Positions 54,667-63,533 are shown, counted from the first letter of the stretch. The stretch: 64,000 bases of DNA from Micromonospora sp. KC723 (GCF_004348595.1 NZ_SMKD01000007.1:17161-81160); one strand, 5' to 3'. Translations and numbers: made by a program. The notes: generated by a model not told the origin, from the letters alone.

Positions 54667-57600
54667 GCGATGGTCCTTCCGGCGAGTACGAGCAGTGGGC
54701 TTCCCGGCGCGACCTGGCTGCCGGGGGTGACGAGGATGTCGGCGACCTCGCCGTCCCGGGGCGCGGTGATGACCGTCTCGAGCTTCATGGCCTCCAGCGC
54801 GAGCAGCGGCTGCCCCGCGACGACCCGGTCGCCGGGGCGCACGTCGACGCGCCACACGCTGGACACGAACGGCGCCTCGACCAGCGCGCCTCCCTCGGGG
54901 ACGGTGACCTCGCCGGCGGGCGGTGGCGCCTCGGGCTCGGGCCGCGGGTCGAACTCGCCGGCCGCCGCCCACGCGTCGCGTTCCCGTCCGAAGGCGGCCG
55001 CCTGGCGCCGCCGGAAGTCCGCGATGGAGGCGGCGTTCTCGGCGAGGAAGTCCTCGTGGTCGGCGAGCCGGAAGGTGCCGTCCTCGATCCGCAGCCGGTG
55101 TCGTCCGGCGGCCACGTCGGCGCGCAGGTCGAGCAGTTCCTCTGCGCCGACCGGGTACCAGGAGATCCGGTCGAAGTGGCGCAGCAGCCACGGCGAACCG
55201 GGTTCGAAGCCCCCGGCCTGCCGCCAGCGCGACCACACCTGCACCGTGCGGCCGACGAACTGGTAGCCGCCGGGCCCCTCCATGCCGTAGACGCACAGGT
55301 ACGCGCCACCGATGCCGACCGCGTTCTCCGGCGTCCAGGTACGGGCCGGGTTGTACTTCGTGGTCACCAGGCGATGCCGCGGGTCGAGTGGTGTCGCGAC
55401 CGGCGCGCCGAGGTAGACGTCACCGAGCCCGAGCACCAGGTAGCTGGCGTCGTAGACGGTACGGTGGACGTCGTCGACGCTGTCGAGGCCGTTGACCCGG
55501 CGGATGAACTCGATGTTCCACGGGCACCAGGGCGCGTCGTCACGGACGCCGGCCATGTAGCGAGCGATCGCCTCCCGGGTGGCGGGATCGTCCCAGGACA
55601 GCGGCAGGTGCACCACCCGGCTCGACACCGCCAGGTCGCGGGTGGCGGGCAGGTCGTCCTCGACCTCGCGGACGACATCGAGCAGGCGGCGTACGGGCAG
55701 GCGGTCGGGATCGACGTGGATCTGCACCGACCGGATACCGGGGGTGAGGTCGACGACACCGGTCAGGCCCTCGGCGCGGAGCCGGTCCATCAGCGCGTGC
55801 CCGCGCATCCGCAGACCGAGGTCGAGGGTCATCGGCCCGTACTCGACGAGCAGGTTGTCGTCGCCGCAGCGGCGGTACGTGACGGCCGGGGCGGCGTCGG
55901 TCGCCTCGCGGCGGGCGAGGACGCCGTCGTCGCCGGTGACCAACGGCGTGACCGGGGTGAGTGATCGGGCCCGCAGGGCCGCCGCGGTGTCGTCGGAGAC
56001 GGGCACGAACCGTACGGTGTCGCCGGGGCTGAGCTGGCCGAGTTTCCAGCGTTCGGCGGTGACGACGGTGGCCGGACAGACGAACCCGCCCAGGCTGGGC
56101 CCGTCGGGTCCGAGCAGGATCGGCACGTCGCCGGTGAAGTCGACGGCACCGACCGAGTACGGGGTGTCGTGGATGTTCGACGGGTGCAGTCCGGCCTCGC
56201 CGCCGTCGGTACGCGCCCAGCGGGGTTTGGGGCCGACCAGGCGGACGCCGGTGCGGGCGGAGTTGAAGTGCACCTGCCACTGCGCGGCGTAGAAGGCGTC
56301 GATGTCCTCGCGCAGGAAGAACTCGGGAGCGGCGTGCGGCCCCTCGGTGACGGCGATCTGCCAGTCCCGCCGGATCGCCGGCCGCTCGCCCAGCGGCACC
56401 GGACCGGCGACCGGCCCGGTGGGCGAGCCCGGCCGCAGGACGTCGCCGACGCGCAGCGCCCGTCCCCCGTGGCCGCCGAACTGGCCGAGGGTGAAGGTGG
56501 CCGCGCTGCCCAGGTAGCGGGGCACGTCGATGCCGCCGGACACCAGGACGTAGCTGCGCAGCCCGCCGTCGGTCGCCCGGCCGACGTCCAGCACACTGCC
56601 GGCCGGGACCTGGACCGGCTCCCAGCGCGGCACGGGTACGCCGTCGACGGTGACCGGCGCGGCCGCCCCGGTCACGCAGACCGTGGCCGGGGCGGTGAAG
56701 CGAAGGGCCGGGCCGTCGACGGTGCACTCCAGGCCCGGCGCGCCCTCGGGGTTGCCCAGCGCCCGGTTGCCGAGACGGAACGAGAGATCGTCCATCGGTC
56801 CGGACGGCGGGACGCCGACCTCCCAGAGACCGGTGCGGCCGGGCCAGTCCTGCACCGTGGTCAGCGTGCCGGGCCGTTCGACGACGATGCGCGGCTCGTC
56901 ATCGCGTACCCCGGCGAGGGTTGCCGTGGAATGCCGCGCGGCCAGGACCGTCGGGTCGGCGGCGGCGGCGCGCAGCAGGCCGAGGTTGGTCTCGATGCCG
57001 TCGACGCGGGTGCCGGCCAGGGCGTCGCGCAGCTTCGCGTACGCCTCCTCGCGGGTCGCGGCGCTGACGACCACCTTGGCGAGCATCGGGTCGTAAGAGG
57101 TCGTCACCTCGGTGCCGGCCGCCACCCAGCCGTCGACGCGGACACCGGCCGGGAAGCTCACGTCGGTGACCAGGCCGGCGCTGGGCCGGTGTCCCTGGGT
57201 CGGGTCCTCGGCGTAGAGGCGGGCTTCGACGGCGGCGCCGCCCGCCCGGCGGGGGGTGTCGAGGACGGTGTCGTCGCCCTGGGCGAGGCGCAGCATCCAC
57301 TCCACCAGGTCGATGCCGAGGGTTTCCTCGGTCACCGGGTGCTCGACCTGGAGACGGGCGTTGACCTCGAGGAACGACGCCTGTTCGCGTTCGGCGTCGT
57401 AGACGAACTCGACGGTGCCGGCCGATCGGTAGCGCACCGACGCGCACAGCGCCGCCGCCGAGCGGTGCAGCTGTTCGCGGACCGCGTCCGGCAGCCCCGG
57501 CGCGGGCGCTTCCTCGATCACTTTCTGGTTCCGGCGCTGGAGGCTGCAGTCGCGGTCACCGAGCGCCACCACCCGGCCCCTGCCGTCGCCGAAGACCTGC

Positions 57601-58229
57601 ACCTCGACGTGCCGGGCCCGCTGCACGAACCGTTCCAGGAAGACACCACCGCTGCCGAAGTTGGCCACGGCGAGGCGCTCGACCCGGTCGTACGCGGCGG
57701 TCAGCTCTTCCGGCGTGTGGCAGGCCTGCATGCCGATGCCGCCGCCCCCGCCGGTGGCCTTCACCATGACGGGGTAGCCGATGCGTTCGGCGGCGTCGAG
57801 GGCCTCGTCGAGGCCGGACAGCAGGCCGGTTCCCTCGATCATCGGCACTCCGGCGGCGCGGGCGAGGTCCCGGGCGGTGTGCTTGGCGCCGAAGGCGGTC
57901 AGTTGTGCGGGTGTCGGCCCGACGAAGGCGAGTCCGGCCTGTTCGACGGCGGTGGCGAATCCGGCGTCCTCGGAGAGGAATCCGTAGCCGGGGTGCACGG
58001 CGCCGGCGCCGGTGGACCGCGCCGCGTCGAGAACGCGGTCGATGCGCAGGTAGCTGTCGCGGGCGGGGGCCGGGCCGAGCCGTACGGCCAGGTCGGCCGC
58101 CCGCACGTGCGGGGCGGCCCGGTCGGGGTCGGAGAAGACGGCGACGGTCTTCAGGCCCATCCGGGCGGCGGTGCGGATGATCCGGCTGGCGATCTCGCCG
58201 CGGTTGGCCACGAGCAGGGTGTCGAACAT
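54663..58229 (-). CDS. Biotin-dependent urea/guanidine carboxylase
   Basis: A 1188-aa ATP- and biotin-dependent carboxylase. A biotin carboxylase domain (about 1-450, MFDTLLVANRGEIASRII, KATGGGGGIGMQAC) is followed by carboxyltransferase AHS2 and AHS1 (KipA/KipI-like) domains (about 470-1000) and a biotin carrier domain with Lys1149 in LEAMKLE. In the AHS2 domain the motif reads YSVGAVDFTGD with Asp697. As I remember it, urea carboxylases have Asn there and guanidine carboxylases Asp. With two DUF1989 partners beside it, guanidine is the more likely substrate, giving carboxyguanidine. ATG 58229 is chosen because MFDTLLVANRG starts the family. Confidence 0.9.
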   Translation of the reverse strand: MFDTLLVANRGEIASRIIRTAARMGLKTVAVFSDPDRAAPHVRAADLAVRLGPAPARDSYLRIDRVLDAARSTGAGAVHPGYGFLSEDAGFATAVEQAGLAFVGPTPAQLTAFGAKHTARDLARAAGVPMIEGTGLLSGLDEALDAAERIGYPVMVKATGGGGGIGMQACHTPEELTAAYDRVERLAVANFGSGGVFLERFVQRARHVEVQVFGDGRGRVVALGDRDCSLQRRNQKVIEEAPAPGLPDAVREQLHRSAAALCASVRYRSAGTVEFVYDAEREQASFLEVNARLQVEHPVTEETLGIDLVEWMLRLAQGDDTVLDTPRRAGGAAVEARLYAEDPTQGHRPSAGLVTDVSFPAGVRVDGWVAAGTEVTTSYDPMLAKVVVSAATREEAYAKLRDALAGTRVDGIETNLGLLRAAAADPTVLAARHSTATLAGVRDDEPRIVVERPGTLTTVQDWPGRTGLWEVGVPPSGPMDDLSFRLGNRALGNPEGAPGLECTVDGPALRFTAPATVCVTGAAAPVTVDGVPVPRWEPVQVPAGSVLDVGRATDGGLRSYVLVSGGIDVPRYLGSAATFTLGQFGGHGGRALRVGDVLRPGSPTGPVAGPVPLGERPAIRRDWQIAVTEGPHAAPEFFLREDIDAFYAAQWQVHFNSARTGVRLVGPKPRWARTDGGEAGLHPSNIHDTPYSVGAVDFTGDVPILLGPDGPSLGGFVCPATVVTAERWKLGQLSPGDTVRFVPVSDDTAAALRARSLTPVTPLVTGDDGVLARREATDAAPAVTYRRCGDDNLLVEYGPMTLDLGLRMRGHALMDRLRAEGLTGVVDLTPGIRSVQIHVDPDRLPVRRLLDVVREVEDDLPATRDLAVSSRVVHLPLSWDDPATREAIARYMAGVRDDAPWCPWNIEFIRRVNGLDSVDDVHRTVYDASYLVLGLGDVYLGAPVATPLDPRHRLVTTKYNPARTWTPENAVGIGGAYLCVYGMEGPGGYQFVGRTVQVWSRWRQAGGFEPGSPWLLRHFDRISWYPVGAEELLDLRADVAAGRHRLRIEDGTFRLADHEDFLAENAASIADFRRRQAAAFGRERDAWAAAGEFDPRPEPEAPPPAGEVTVPEGGALVEAPFVSSVWRVDVRPGDRVVAGQPLLALEAMKLETVITAPRDGEVADILVTPGSQVAPGSPLLVLAGRTIA

Positions 58230-58246
58230 GGGAATCGTCCTTCGCG

Positions 58247-58870
58247 TCAGGGGGCGGTGACGACCATGCGCACCGGCGTCGGGTCGAAGCCGTTGCACGG
58301 GTTGTTGATCTGGGGGCAGTTCGACACCAGGACCAGGACGTCCATCTCGGCGCGCAGGGCGACGCGCAGGCCGGGCGCGGAGATGCCGTCGACGATGCCG
58401 AGGCTGCCGTCCGGGTCGACGGGGACGTTCATGTACCAGTTGATGTTGCTGACCAGGTCCCGTTTGCCGAGTCCCCAGCGGGCCCCCTCGATCAGGAAGT
58501 TCTCGACGCAGGCGTGCTGGTGCTTGGTGTGGTGGCCGTACCGCAGGGTGTTGGACTCGCGGCTGCAGGCGCCGCCGACGGTGTCGTGCCGGCCCACCTC
58601 GTCGGCCACGACGGTCATCAGCGGCCGGCCCTCGCAGGAGCGCAGCACGCTGCCGGTGGTGAGGAAGATGCCGCCCTGCGCGGCGAGGGTGTCCGGTGCC
58701 GAGTACCGCTCGGCGGTGTCGTCGGCGTTGTAGAGCAGGCAGTCGACGGCCTGGTTGCCGTGCAGGTCGACGATGGTCAGCACCTGTCCGCGACGCACGA
58801 TCGCCGACCAGGGCGCGCGGGCGGCGACGATCTCGTCGAGAACGGTCGTCCCCGGAACCAGAGCGGTCAT
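58247..58870 (-). CDS. DUF1989 urea-amidolyase-associated protein 2 (carboxyguanidine deiminase subunit)
   Basis: A 207-aa protein of the UAAP2 group. The conserved run is LTIVDLHGNQAVDCLLYNAD, DTVGGACSRESNTLRYG, and the C-terminal NCPQINNPCNGFDPTPVRMV. In Pseudomonas the two UAAP proteins were shown to form carboxyguanidine deiminase (CgdAB), which converts carboxyguanidine to allophanate and ammonia. It sits between UAAP1 (four-base overlap) and the carboxylase (17-base gap). Which subunit is CgdA or CgdB I cannot say from memory. Confidence 0.88.
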   Translation of the reverse strand: MTALVPGTTVLDEIVAARAPWSAIVRRGQVLTIVDLHGNQAVDCLLYNADDTAERYSAPDTLAAQGGIFLTTGSVLRSCEGRPLMTVVADEVGRHDTVGGACSRESNTLRYGHHTKHQHACVENFLIEGARWGLGKRDLVSNINWYMNVPVDPDGSLGIVDGISAPGLRVALRAEMDVLVLVSNCPQINNPCNGFDPTPVRMVVTAP

Positions 58871-59679
58871 GCGATCCCCCGGGCGGTGAGGTAGTCGGCG
58901 GTGTTGAGGAAGGCGCGCTCGCCCTCCGGCGAGCGGGACCAGAGTTGGTCGGTGGGCAGGGTGGGCGGTCCGCTCCAGGCCCTGATCTCGGCCGATGAGC
59001 AGGTGTACGCCTCGCGCGGGTCGAGTGGGTGCGGAACGTTGACGAGCAGCACCGTGACCGGCATCTCGGCGCGCAGTTCGACGCTGGCTCCGGGGCCGGC
59101 CGAACCGAGCCAGGTGAACGTGCCGTCGTCGCCGACCCGTACCCCCTTGAAGAAGGAGATGGTCGGTGGCAGGTCCCGGCGGGTCAGGCCGTGTTTCGCG
59201 GCGGCCAGGGTGAGCAGTTCCCGGCCGGCGGGCGACGGGCCGTGCGGGCTGCCGTCGCCGTACCGTTCGGTGTTGCCGAGCAGGGTGGAGGTGCCGCAGA
59301 AGGTGTCGGAGCGGTCCCGCGCCCCCGAGGTGACCGAGGCGAGCACCCGCCCCTGGTCGGAGAGGAGCAGGTGGCCCTCGCCGACGTACGCCTGCCAGAG
59401 CACCTTGACGGTGTCGGCGACGTTGAGCCGCTCCCACGGCTCGTCGGCGTTGAACAGCAGCACCGAGACGCAGGCGTCGCCGTGTGGGTCGGTCAGCCGC
59501 AGCGTGGTCCCGCGGGCGAGTCGCTTGCTCGCGTATCCGCCACCGGGGATCGTCTCGGCCCAGGTGAGGTTCTCGCCGAGCCGGGTGGCCGGCACGATCG
59601 GCATGCACTCGACGACGGTTCCGCCCTGGGCGCGGGCGTGCTCGCGCGCGCCGGCGGTGGTTGCGGTGGAGCCGGTCAC
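58867..59679 (-). CDS. DUF1989 urea-amidolyase-associated protein 1 (carboxyguanidine deiminase subunit)
   Basis: A 270-aa paralogue of the downstream UAAP2 gene, with LRLTDPHGDACVSVLLFNAD, TFCGTSTLLGNTERYG, a large catalytic-type block FFKGVRVGDDGTFTWLG and NVPHPLDPREAYTCS. GTG 59679 overlaps the permease stop (GTGA), and its own stop overlaps the next start (ATGA). It probably pairs with UAAP2 to make a heteromeric carboxyguanidine deiminase. Confidence 0.88.
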   Translation of the reverse strand: MTGSTATTAGAREHARAQGGTVVECMPIVPATRLGENLTWAETIPGGGYASKRLARGTTLRLTDPHGDACVSVLLFNADEPWERLNVADTVKVLWQAYVGEGHLLLSDQGRVLASVTSGARDRSDTFCGTSTLLGNTERYGDGSPHGPSPAGRELLTLAAAKHGLTRRDLPPTISFFKGVRVGDDGTFTWLGSAGPGASVELRAEMPVTVLLVNVPHPLDPREAYTCSSAEIRAWSGPPTLPTDQLWSRSPEGERAFLNTADYLTARGIA

Positions 59680-61268
59680 GCGGTCTCTCCTTCCGCGACG
59701 GCGGTCGCGAACGGCAGCCGGGGCGGGTGCAGGGACAGGGCACGGGTGCGGTAGCGCAGGTAGGCCAGCCCACCCAGGAGCAGGGCGCCGCCGACGAACA
59801 ACAGCGGGAAGTAGTGCAGGTACCAGTGGGTTCCCGCGGGGTCGTAGACCTCCTGCCGGGGCCAGCCGAGGTTGAGGATCATGCCGATGCCGTAGAGCAC
59901 CGCCAGGACGTTGACGACGATCCCGAACCGGCCGAGGGCGAACAGACCGCCGCCGCGCTCGGTGCTCGCCGACTGCTCGCCGTTCGGCCAGCCCTTCAGC
60001 CGGCGTACCAGCAGCGGGATCGTGACCAGGGCGTAGGCGATGTAGAGCATGACGATGCAGACGCTGGTGATGGCGGTGAACAGGGCGGCCTGACCGATGT
60101 TGACCAGCAGCACCCCGATCGCGCCGGCACCGACGACGATGGCGGGCAACGCCGGGGTGCCGGTGCGGGGCGACACCTTGCTCAGCGCGGCGGAGAACGG
60201 CAGCACGCCGTCGCGGGCCATCGAGAAGACCATCCGGCTGCCGGCGGTCTGGATGGCCAGGGTGCAGACCGCGATGGCGATCGCCACGTCGATCAGCAGG
60301 ATCCGGCCGCCGGTCTCGCCGAGCCGGCTGGTCAGCACGTACGGCAGACCCTCGGTGGCGAGCCGACCGTCGGTGAGGCTCGGCGCCGCCATCAGCGCGA
60401 CCAGCAGCATCAGCCCGCCGCCGATGCCGGAGGCGGCGAGCGCACGCAGGATCGTCCGGGGCGCGGTGTGGCGCGGGTCGCGCGTCTCCTCGCTCAGCTC
60501 ACCGGCGCTGTCGAAGCCCACCACCACGTACGCCGCCATCAGCGCCGAGACCAGGAACGGCCCGACGTACGCCAACCCCGTGCCGGTGCCGCCGGTGTCG
60601 AAGACGACGCCCGGGCCGCGTTCGACGTTGAACAGCAGGAGCACCACCACCGCGGCCACCCCGATGATCTCGAGCGTCACCCCGGTGCTGTTGACGATCG
60701 CCATCAGCCGTACGCCGATGACGTTCACCAGCGTGGTCAGCGCGATCAGGATCGAGCCGAGGACGACGGCGTTGGTGGCCCCACTCGTCGAGGTCAGCGA
60801 CGGATCGCCGCCGACGAGCTGGAACCCGGACCAGATGGACGGGAGCACCACCTGAAGGGCGATCGCGGCAGCCGCGACGGTGGCGATCTGGGCGATGATC
60901 ATGACCCAGCCCGCGAACCAGCCGACCGCGGCGTTGGAGAGCCGTCGCGACCACTGGTAGATGCAGCCGGAGAGCGGGTAGCGGGCCGCGAGTTCGGCGA
61001 AGTTGAGCGCCACCATGAACTGGCCGGCGAAGACCAGCGGCCAGGTCCAGAAGAAGGCCGGACCGCCGAACGAGAAGCCGAAGGCGAACAGCTGGAAGAC
61101 CGTGGTGAGGATCGAGACGAACGAGAACCCGGCGGCGAACGACGCGTAGCTGCCGATGCTGCGGCGCAGTTCCGGCTCGTACCCGAAGCCGCGAAGGTCC
61201 GCCGCGTCGATGGTGGGGCCCGTCGAGCCGGACGGGGGCGGCGCCGGCGGAGCTGGGGTAAGGGACAT
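59676..61268 (-). CDS. APC-family permease, first gene of the guanidine/urea operon
   Basis: A 530-aa polytopic protein with about 12 membrane helices and APC-superfamily features: the helix-1 break SYASFAAGFSFVSILT, FNFAELAARYPLSG-type loop after helix 2, and the helix-6 region VVGFDSAGELSEETRDPRHT. Amino-acid/choline-type permeases import nitrogenous cations or amino acids, so guanidine, urea or a related nitrogen source is a reasonable substrate here. ATG 61268 is preceded by GGAGG. It is the promoter-proximal gene; the next four genes follow with overlaps. Confidence 0.88.
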   Translation of the reverse strand: MSLTPAPPAPPPSGSTGPTIDAADLRGFGYEPELRRSIGSYASFAAGFSFVSILTTVFQLFAFGFSFGGPAFFWTWPLVFAGQFMVALNFAELAARYPLSGCIYQWSRRLSNAAVGWFAGWVMIIAQIATVAAAAIALQVVLPSIWSGFQLVGGDPSLTSTSGATNAVVLGSILIALTTLVNVIGVRLMAIVNSTGVTLEIIGVAAVVVLLLFNVERGPGVVFDTGGTGTGLAYVGPFLVSALMAAYVVVGFDSAGELSEETRDPRHTAPRTILRALAASGIGGGLMLLVALMAAPSLTDGRLATEGLPYVLTSRLGETGGRILLIDVAIAIAVCTLAIQTAGSRMVFSMARDGVLPFSAALSKVSPRTGTPALPAIVVGAGAIGVLLVNIGQAALFTAITSVCIVMLYIAYALVTIPLLVRRLKGWPNGEQSASTERGGGLFALGRFGIVVNVLAVLYGIGMILNLGWPRQEVYDPAGTHWYLHYFPLLFVGGALLLGGLAYLRYRTRALSLHPPRLPFATAVAEGETA

Positions 61269-61354
61269 GACCGCCTCCTCGGACCGGGCGGCGGTCAGCG
61301 CGCCGCCACTAATTCCTGTCGGTTGACAGATTCCGGGAGTGATCGCTGGCGGCG

Positions 61355-61402
61355 GTTTCTCGTTGGTAAAACCTGGGTTGCCGGATCCTGCGGTTCTGTT
61401 AC
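61355..61402. promoter_or_regulatory. GlnR-like half-site array upstream of the guanidine/urea operon
   Basis: Read on the plus strand: GTTTC (61355-61359)-N6-GTAAA (61366-61370)-N6-GTTGC (61377-61381), with a further GTTAC at 61398-61402. On the minus strand this is GTAAC, GCAAC-N6-TTTAC-N6-GAAAC, three 5-mers at exact 11-bp spacing, close to the actinobacterial GlnR consensus GTnAC-N6-GAAAC. It lies 87-134 bases upstream of the permease start. Confidence 0.55.
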
Positions 61403-61451
61403 CGGCAGAGGACGACGGGGCGACAAGCGGCCGGCGTGCGACGATTCGTAC

Positions 61452-62093
61452 GTGACGTCGTCAACCTCCGCTCCCGTCGGACGCCCCCGCTCCGGCGCAC
61501 GACGCCTCCCCACCGCCACCGCCCGCGAGGAGATCCTCGACGCCGCCGCCGAACTCTTCGCCCAGCGCGGCTACGCCGCCACCTCCACCCGGTTGATCGC
61601 CGAAACCGTCGGCATCCGCCAGGCGTCGCTCTACTACCACTTCGCCAACAAGGAACAGATCCTCGCCGAACTGCTCGAAGCCACCGTCCGCCCGTCGCTC
61701 GCCTACGCCGGGGAACTCGCCGTCAAGGAGCTGGAGCCCGTCGCCGCCCTGCACGACCTGGTGAAGTACGACGTCGGGGTCCTGCTCGGCGCGCGCTGGA
61801 ACATCGGCATCCTCTACGCCCTGCCGGAGGTCGCCTCGGAGCCCTTCGCCCGCTTCCGCCGCGAACGCGAGCAGCTGCGCCTGGCCTACCGCAGGCTCGC
61901 GGCCGCGGCGACCGCCGATACGGTCGAAGACCCCGACACCACGGGCGACCTGGTCTTCGGCCTGGTGGAGAGCGTCATCGGAATGCGCCGCGACCTGCCC
62001 GTCCTCTCATCGCCCGCGAAGCTGCAACGCTCGGTCGCGGCCGCAGCGCTGCGCCTCGTCGGGGCCGGGAAACAGCCCGAGCTTCTCGGGTAG
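61452..62093 (+). CDS. TetR-family regulator, divergent from the guanidine/urea operon
   Basis: A 213-aa regulator starting GTG 61452. The N-terminal helix-turn-helix reads AREEILDAAAELFAQRGYAA, then TSTRLIAETVGIRQASLYYH and FANKEQILAELL. The C-terminal helices are variable and bind the ligand. A 5-4-5 inverted repeat CTGTC-GGTT-GACAG at 61316-61329 in the shared gap could be its operator. The divergent layout suggests it controls the permease operon and itself. The long in-frame upstream opening overlaps that operon and is spurious. Confidence 0.9.
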   Translation: MTSSTSAPVGRPRSGARRLPTATAREEILDAAAELFAQRGYAATSTRLIAETVGIRQASLYYHFANKEQILAELLEATVRPSLAYAGELAVKELEPVAALHDLVKYDVGVLLGARWNIGILYALPEVASEPFARFRREREQLRLAYRRLAAAATADTVEDPDTTGDLVFGLVESVIGMRRDLPVLSSPAKLQRSVAAAALRLVGAGKQPELLG

Positions 62094-62119
62094 CTCACCA
62101 GACCGGCAGCGGTGCGGCG

Positions 62120-62692
62120 TCACCGGTCTTCGAGAAGGTCCCGCAGGGTCGACCGGTAGTACGCCAGCAAGGACGGCGAACCGCTCCAGGCCGGCTTGCG
62201 CGCCCCGTACGCCCGCTCGAGCGCCAGGAGGCCGTGGCAGGTCGCCCACACCCGGTGGGCCCGCTCCGCGCCGATCTGTTCCGCCGGCACCGCGACGACC
62301 CGGTCGATCGCCGCGATCCGGACGTCGTCGGAGACCTCGAACTGACCGAGTGGATAGTCGAATACGAGCCGGTACGGCTCGGGGTAGCGCATCGACCAGT
62401 CGCGCAGCGCCAGTGCCCAACCCTCAACGAGGGCGTCGGGCCGACTCCCGGCCGGAGGGGTGATCTCGGCGACGAGATCGTCGAGAACGGACTCGTACAC
62501 GGCCTCGACCATGCCGCGCCGGTTTCCGAACTTGGTGTAGACGCACATCGTCGAACGGCCCGCTGCGGTCGCGACCTTGCGCACGGTCAGGTCGGCGATG
62601 CCCGCGCCCTGCAGGACGTCACGCGCCCCGGCGATCAGCCGGTCGCGCACGGTCGGCTCGTCCCGTGGGTCATCGACCTGCTGCCTGGCCAT
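62120..62692 (-). CDS. TetR-family regulator facing a membrane-protein gene
   Basis: A 190-aa protein beginning MARQQVDDPRDEPTVRDRL. The helix-turn-helix is LIAGARDVLQGAGIADLTVR, then KVATAAGRSTMCVYTKFGNR. The C-terminal TetR_C domain includes WALALRDWSMRYPEPYRLVF. Two tandem ATAAC-N4-GTTAT palindromes lie in the gap toward the divergent membrane-protein gene, with the nearer one covering its -10 region, so autoregulation and repression of that neighbour are likely. ATG 62692 is chosen by family length. Confidence 0.88.
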   Translation of the reverse strand: MARQQVDDPRDEPTVRDRLIAGARDVLQGAGIADLTVRKVATAAGRSTMCVYTKFGNRRGMVEAVYESVLDDLVAEITPPAGSRPDALVEGWALALRDWSMRYPEPYRLVFDYPLGQFEVSDDVRIAAIDRVVAVPAEQIGAERAHRVWATCHGLLALERAYGARKPAWSGSPSLLAYYRSTLRDLLEDR

Positions 62693-62759
62693 CCCGCGCT
62701 CCACCCCCGAGTTCCGTTGCCGATTCGTGTCTTGCGCTTCCCACCCGCCCGAGGCCAGC

Positions 62760-62788
62760 ATAACAGCCGTTATAATAACACTCGTTAT
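62760..62788. promoter_or_regulatory. Two tandem TetR-type operators and -10 box
   Basis: ATAAC-AGCC-GTTAT (62760-62773) and ATAAC-ACTC-GTTAT (62775-62788) are perfect 5-4-5 palindromes with centres 15 bp apart. A TATAAT at 62771-62776 joins them, and the second ends just before the GGAGGAG ribosome site of the gene starting at 62800. Bound repressor would block both promoter and ribosome-site region. Confidence 0.8.
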
Positions 62789-62799
62789 GGAGGAGATCC

Positions 62800-63381
62800 A
62801 TGCTCACCGCACGGCTCTACCGGCTCACCGCCGTCGCCGGCCTGGCCAGCGCCGCGGTCCTGCTCGTCAACACCGCCAAGCGCGCCGAAGTCATCCCCAC
62901 CACGGACGCCACCCAACTGATCGCCCCGCTCGCCCAGGTCTTCGCGCTGGCGCTGGTGACCGCGCTCTTCGTCGCGTACGGGCGGTCGAGCGGCCTGCTC
63001 AGCACGATCGGCTTCGCGCTGAACTTCGTCGCTCTCGCAGCCCTGGTCGGCGTCGAGTTCGTCATCAACCTGGTCTTCGCCCACCTGCCCAACCCGACCA
63101 TCGCCGAGCTGCGCACCGGCCCTCTCGGCATCGCCCTGACCGTCGCCTCCGTGCTCTTCCTCGTCGGCACGTGGACATTCGTCGCAGCACTGTGGCGCGT
63201 CCCCGGCCCGCCCCGGCCCGCCCTGGCGCTGTACGCGGTCGGCTCCGTCCCGGTGGCACTGCGCGCCGCCGTACCCGAGGCCGCACTCCAGGTCGGACTG
63301 CTGCTCCTCACGATCTCGGTCACCTGGCTCGCGATCCATCTCTGGCGCAACGCCGATCGCGTGTCCAGCGCGCCGGCATGA
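62800..63381 (+). CDS. Small multi-spanning membrane protein (DUF4386-like size)
   Basis: A 193-aa protein with about six hydrophobic helices (VAGLASAAVLLVNTA, LIAPLAQVFALALVTALFVA, TIGFALNFVALAALVGVEFV, IALTVASVLFLVGTWTFVAAL, VGLLLLTISVTWLAIHLW). ATG 62800 has GGAGGAG seven bases before it. No transport motif is recognised. It is controlled, by layout, by the divergent TetR regulator, which suggests a stress- or compound-induced membrane function. Confidence 0.78.
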   Translation: MLTARLYRLTAVAGLASAAVLLVNTAKRAEVIPTTDATQLIAPLAQVFALALVTALFVAYGRSSGLLSTIGFALNFVALAALVGVEFVINLVFAHLPNPTIAELRTGPLGIALTVASVLFLVGTWTFVAALWRVPGPPRPALALYAVGSVPVALRAAVPEAALQVGLLLLTISVTWLAIHLWRNADRVSSAPA

Positions 63382-63490
63382 CCCAACCTGTTCCGCCGCC
63401 CCGACCCACACCGGCCGGGGCGGCGGGACAGCGCCGAGTCGAACGCCAGGAAGCGCGGGGTGAGAGCGACAGGTCATCGGATCCTCGTGG

Positions 63491-63524
63491 CGCGGCCCCG
63501 CACACAGAGGTGTGCCGGGCCGCG
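63491..63524. terminator. Bidirectional terminator hairpin
   Basis: CGCGGCCC and GCACAC (63491-63505) pair with GTGTGC and GGGCCGCG (63510-63524) around an AGAG loop, with one C-C mismatch. It lies between convergent genes, 10 bases after the GDSL fragment stop at 63534. Confidence 0.78.
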
Positions 63525-63533
63525 CGGCGGGCG

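Noticed and set aside
56169..58733. 854-codon plus-strand frame opposite the carboxylase
   Set aside because: Gly/Arg/Asp-rich shadow without motifs, while the minus strand encodes a complete carboxylase.
61269..61451. Guanidine-I (ykkC) riboswitch upstream of the guanidine/urea operon
   Set aside because: Expected from the gene content, but I cannot find the conserved segments of this riboswitch on the minus strand in this gap; GlnR-like sites are seen instead. A covariance-model search would be decisive.
59661..61451. In-frame upstream extension of the TetR gene at 61452
   Set aside because: It runs antisense through the permease gene; homology starts only after GTG 61452.
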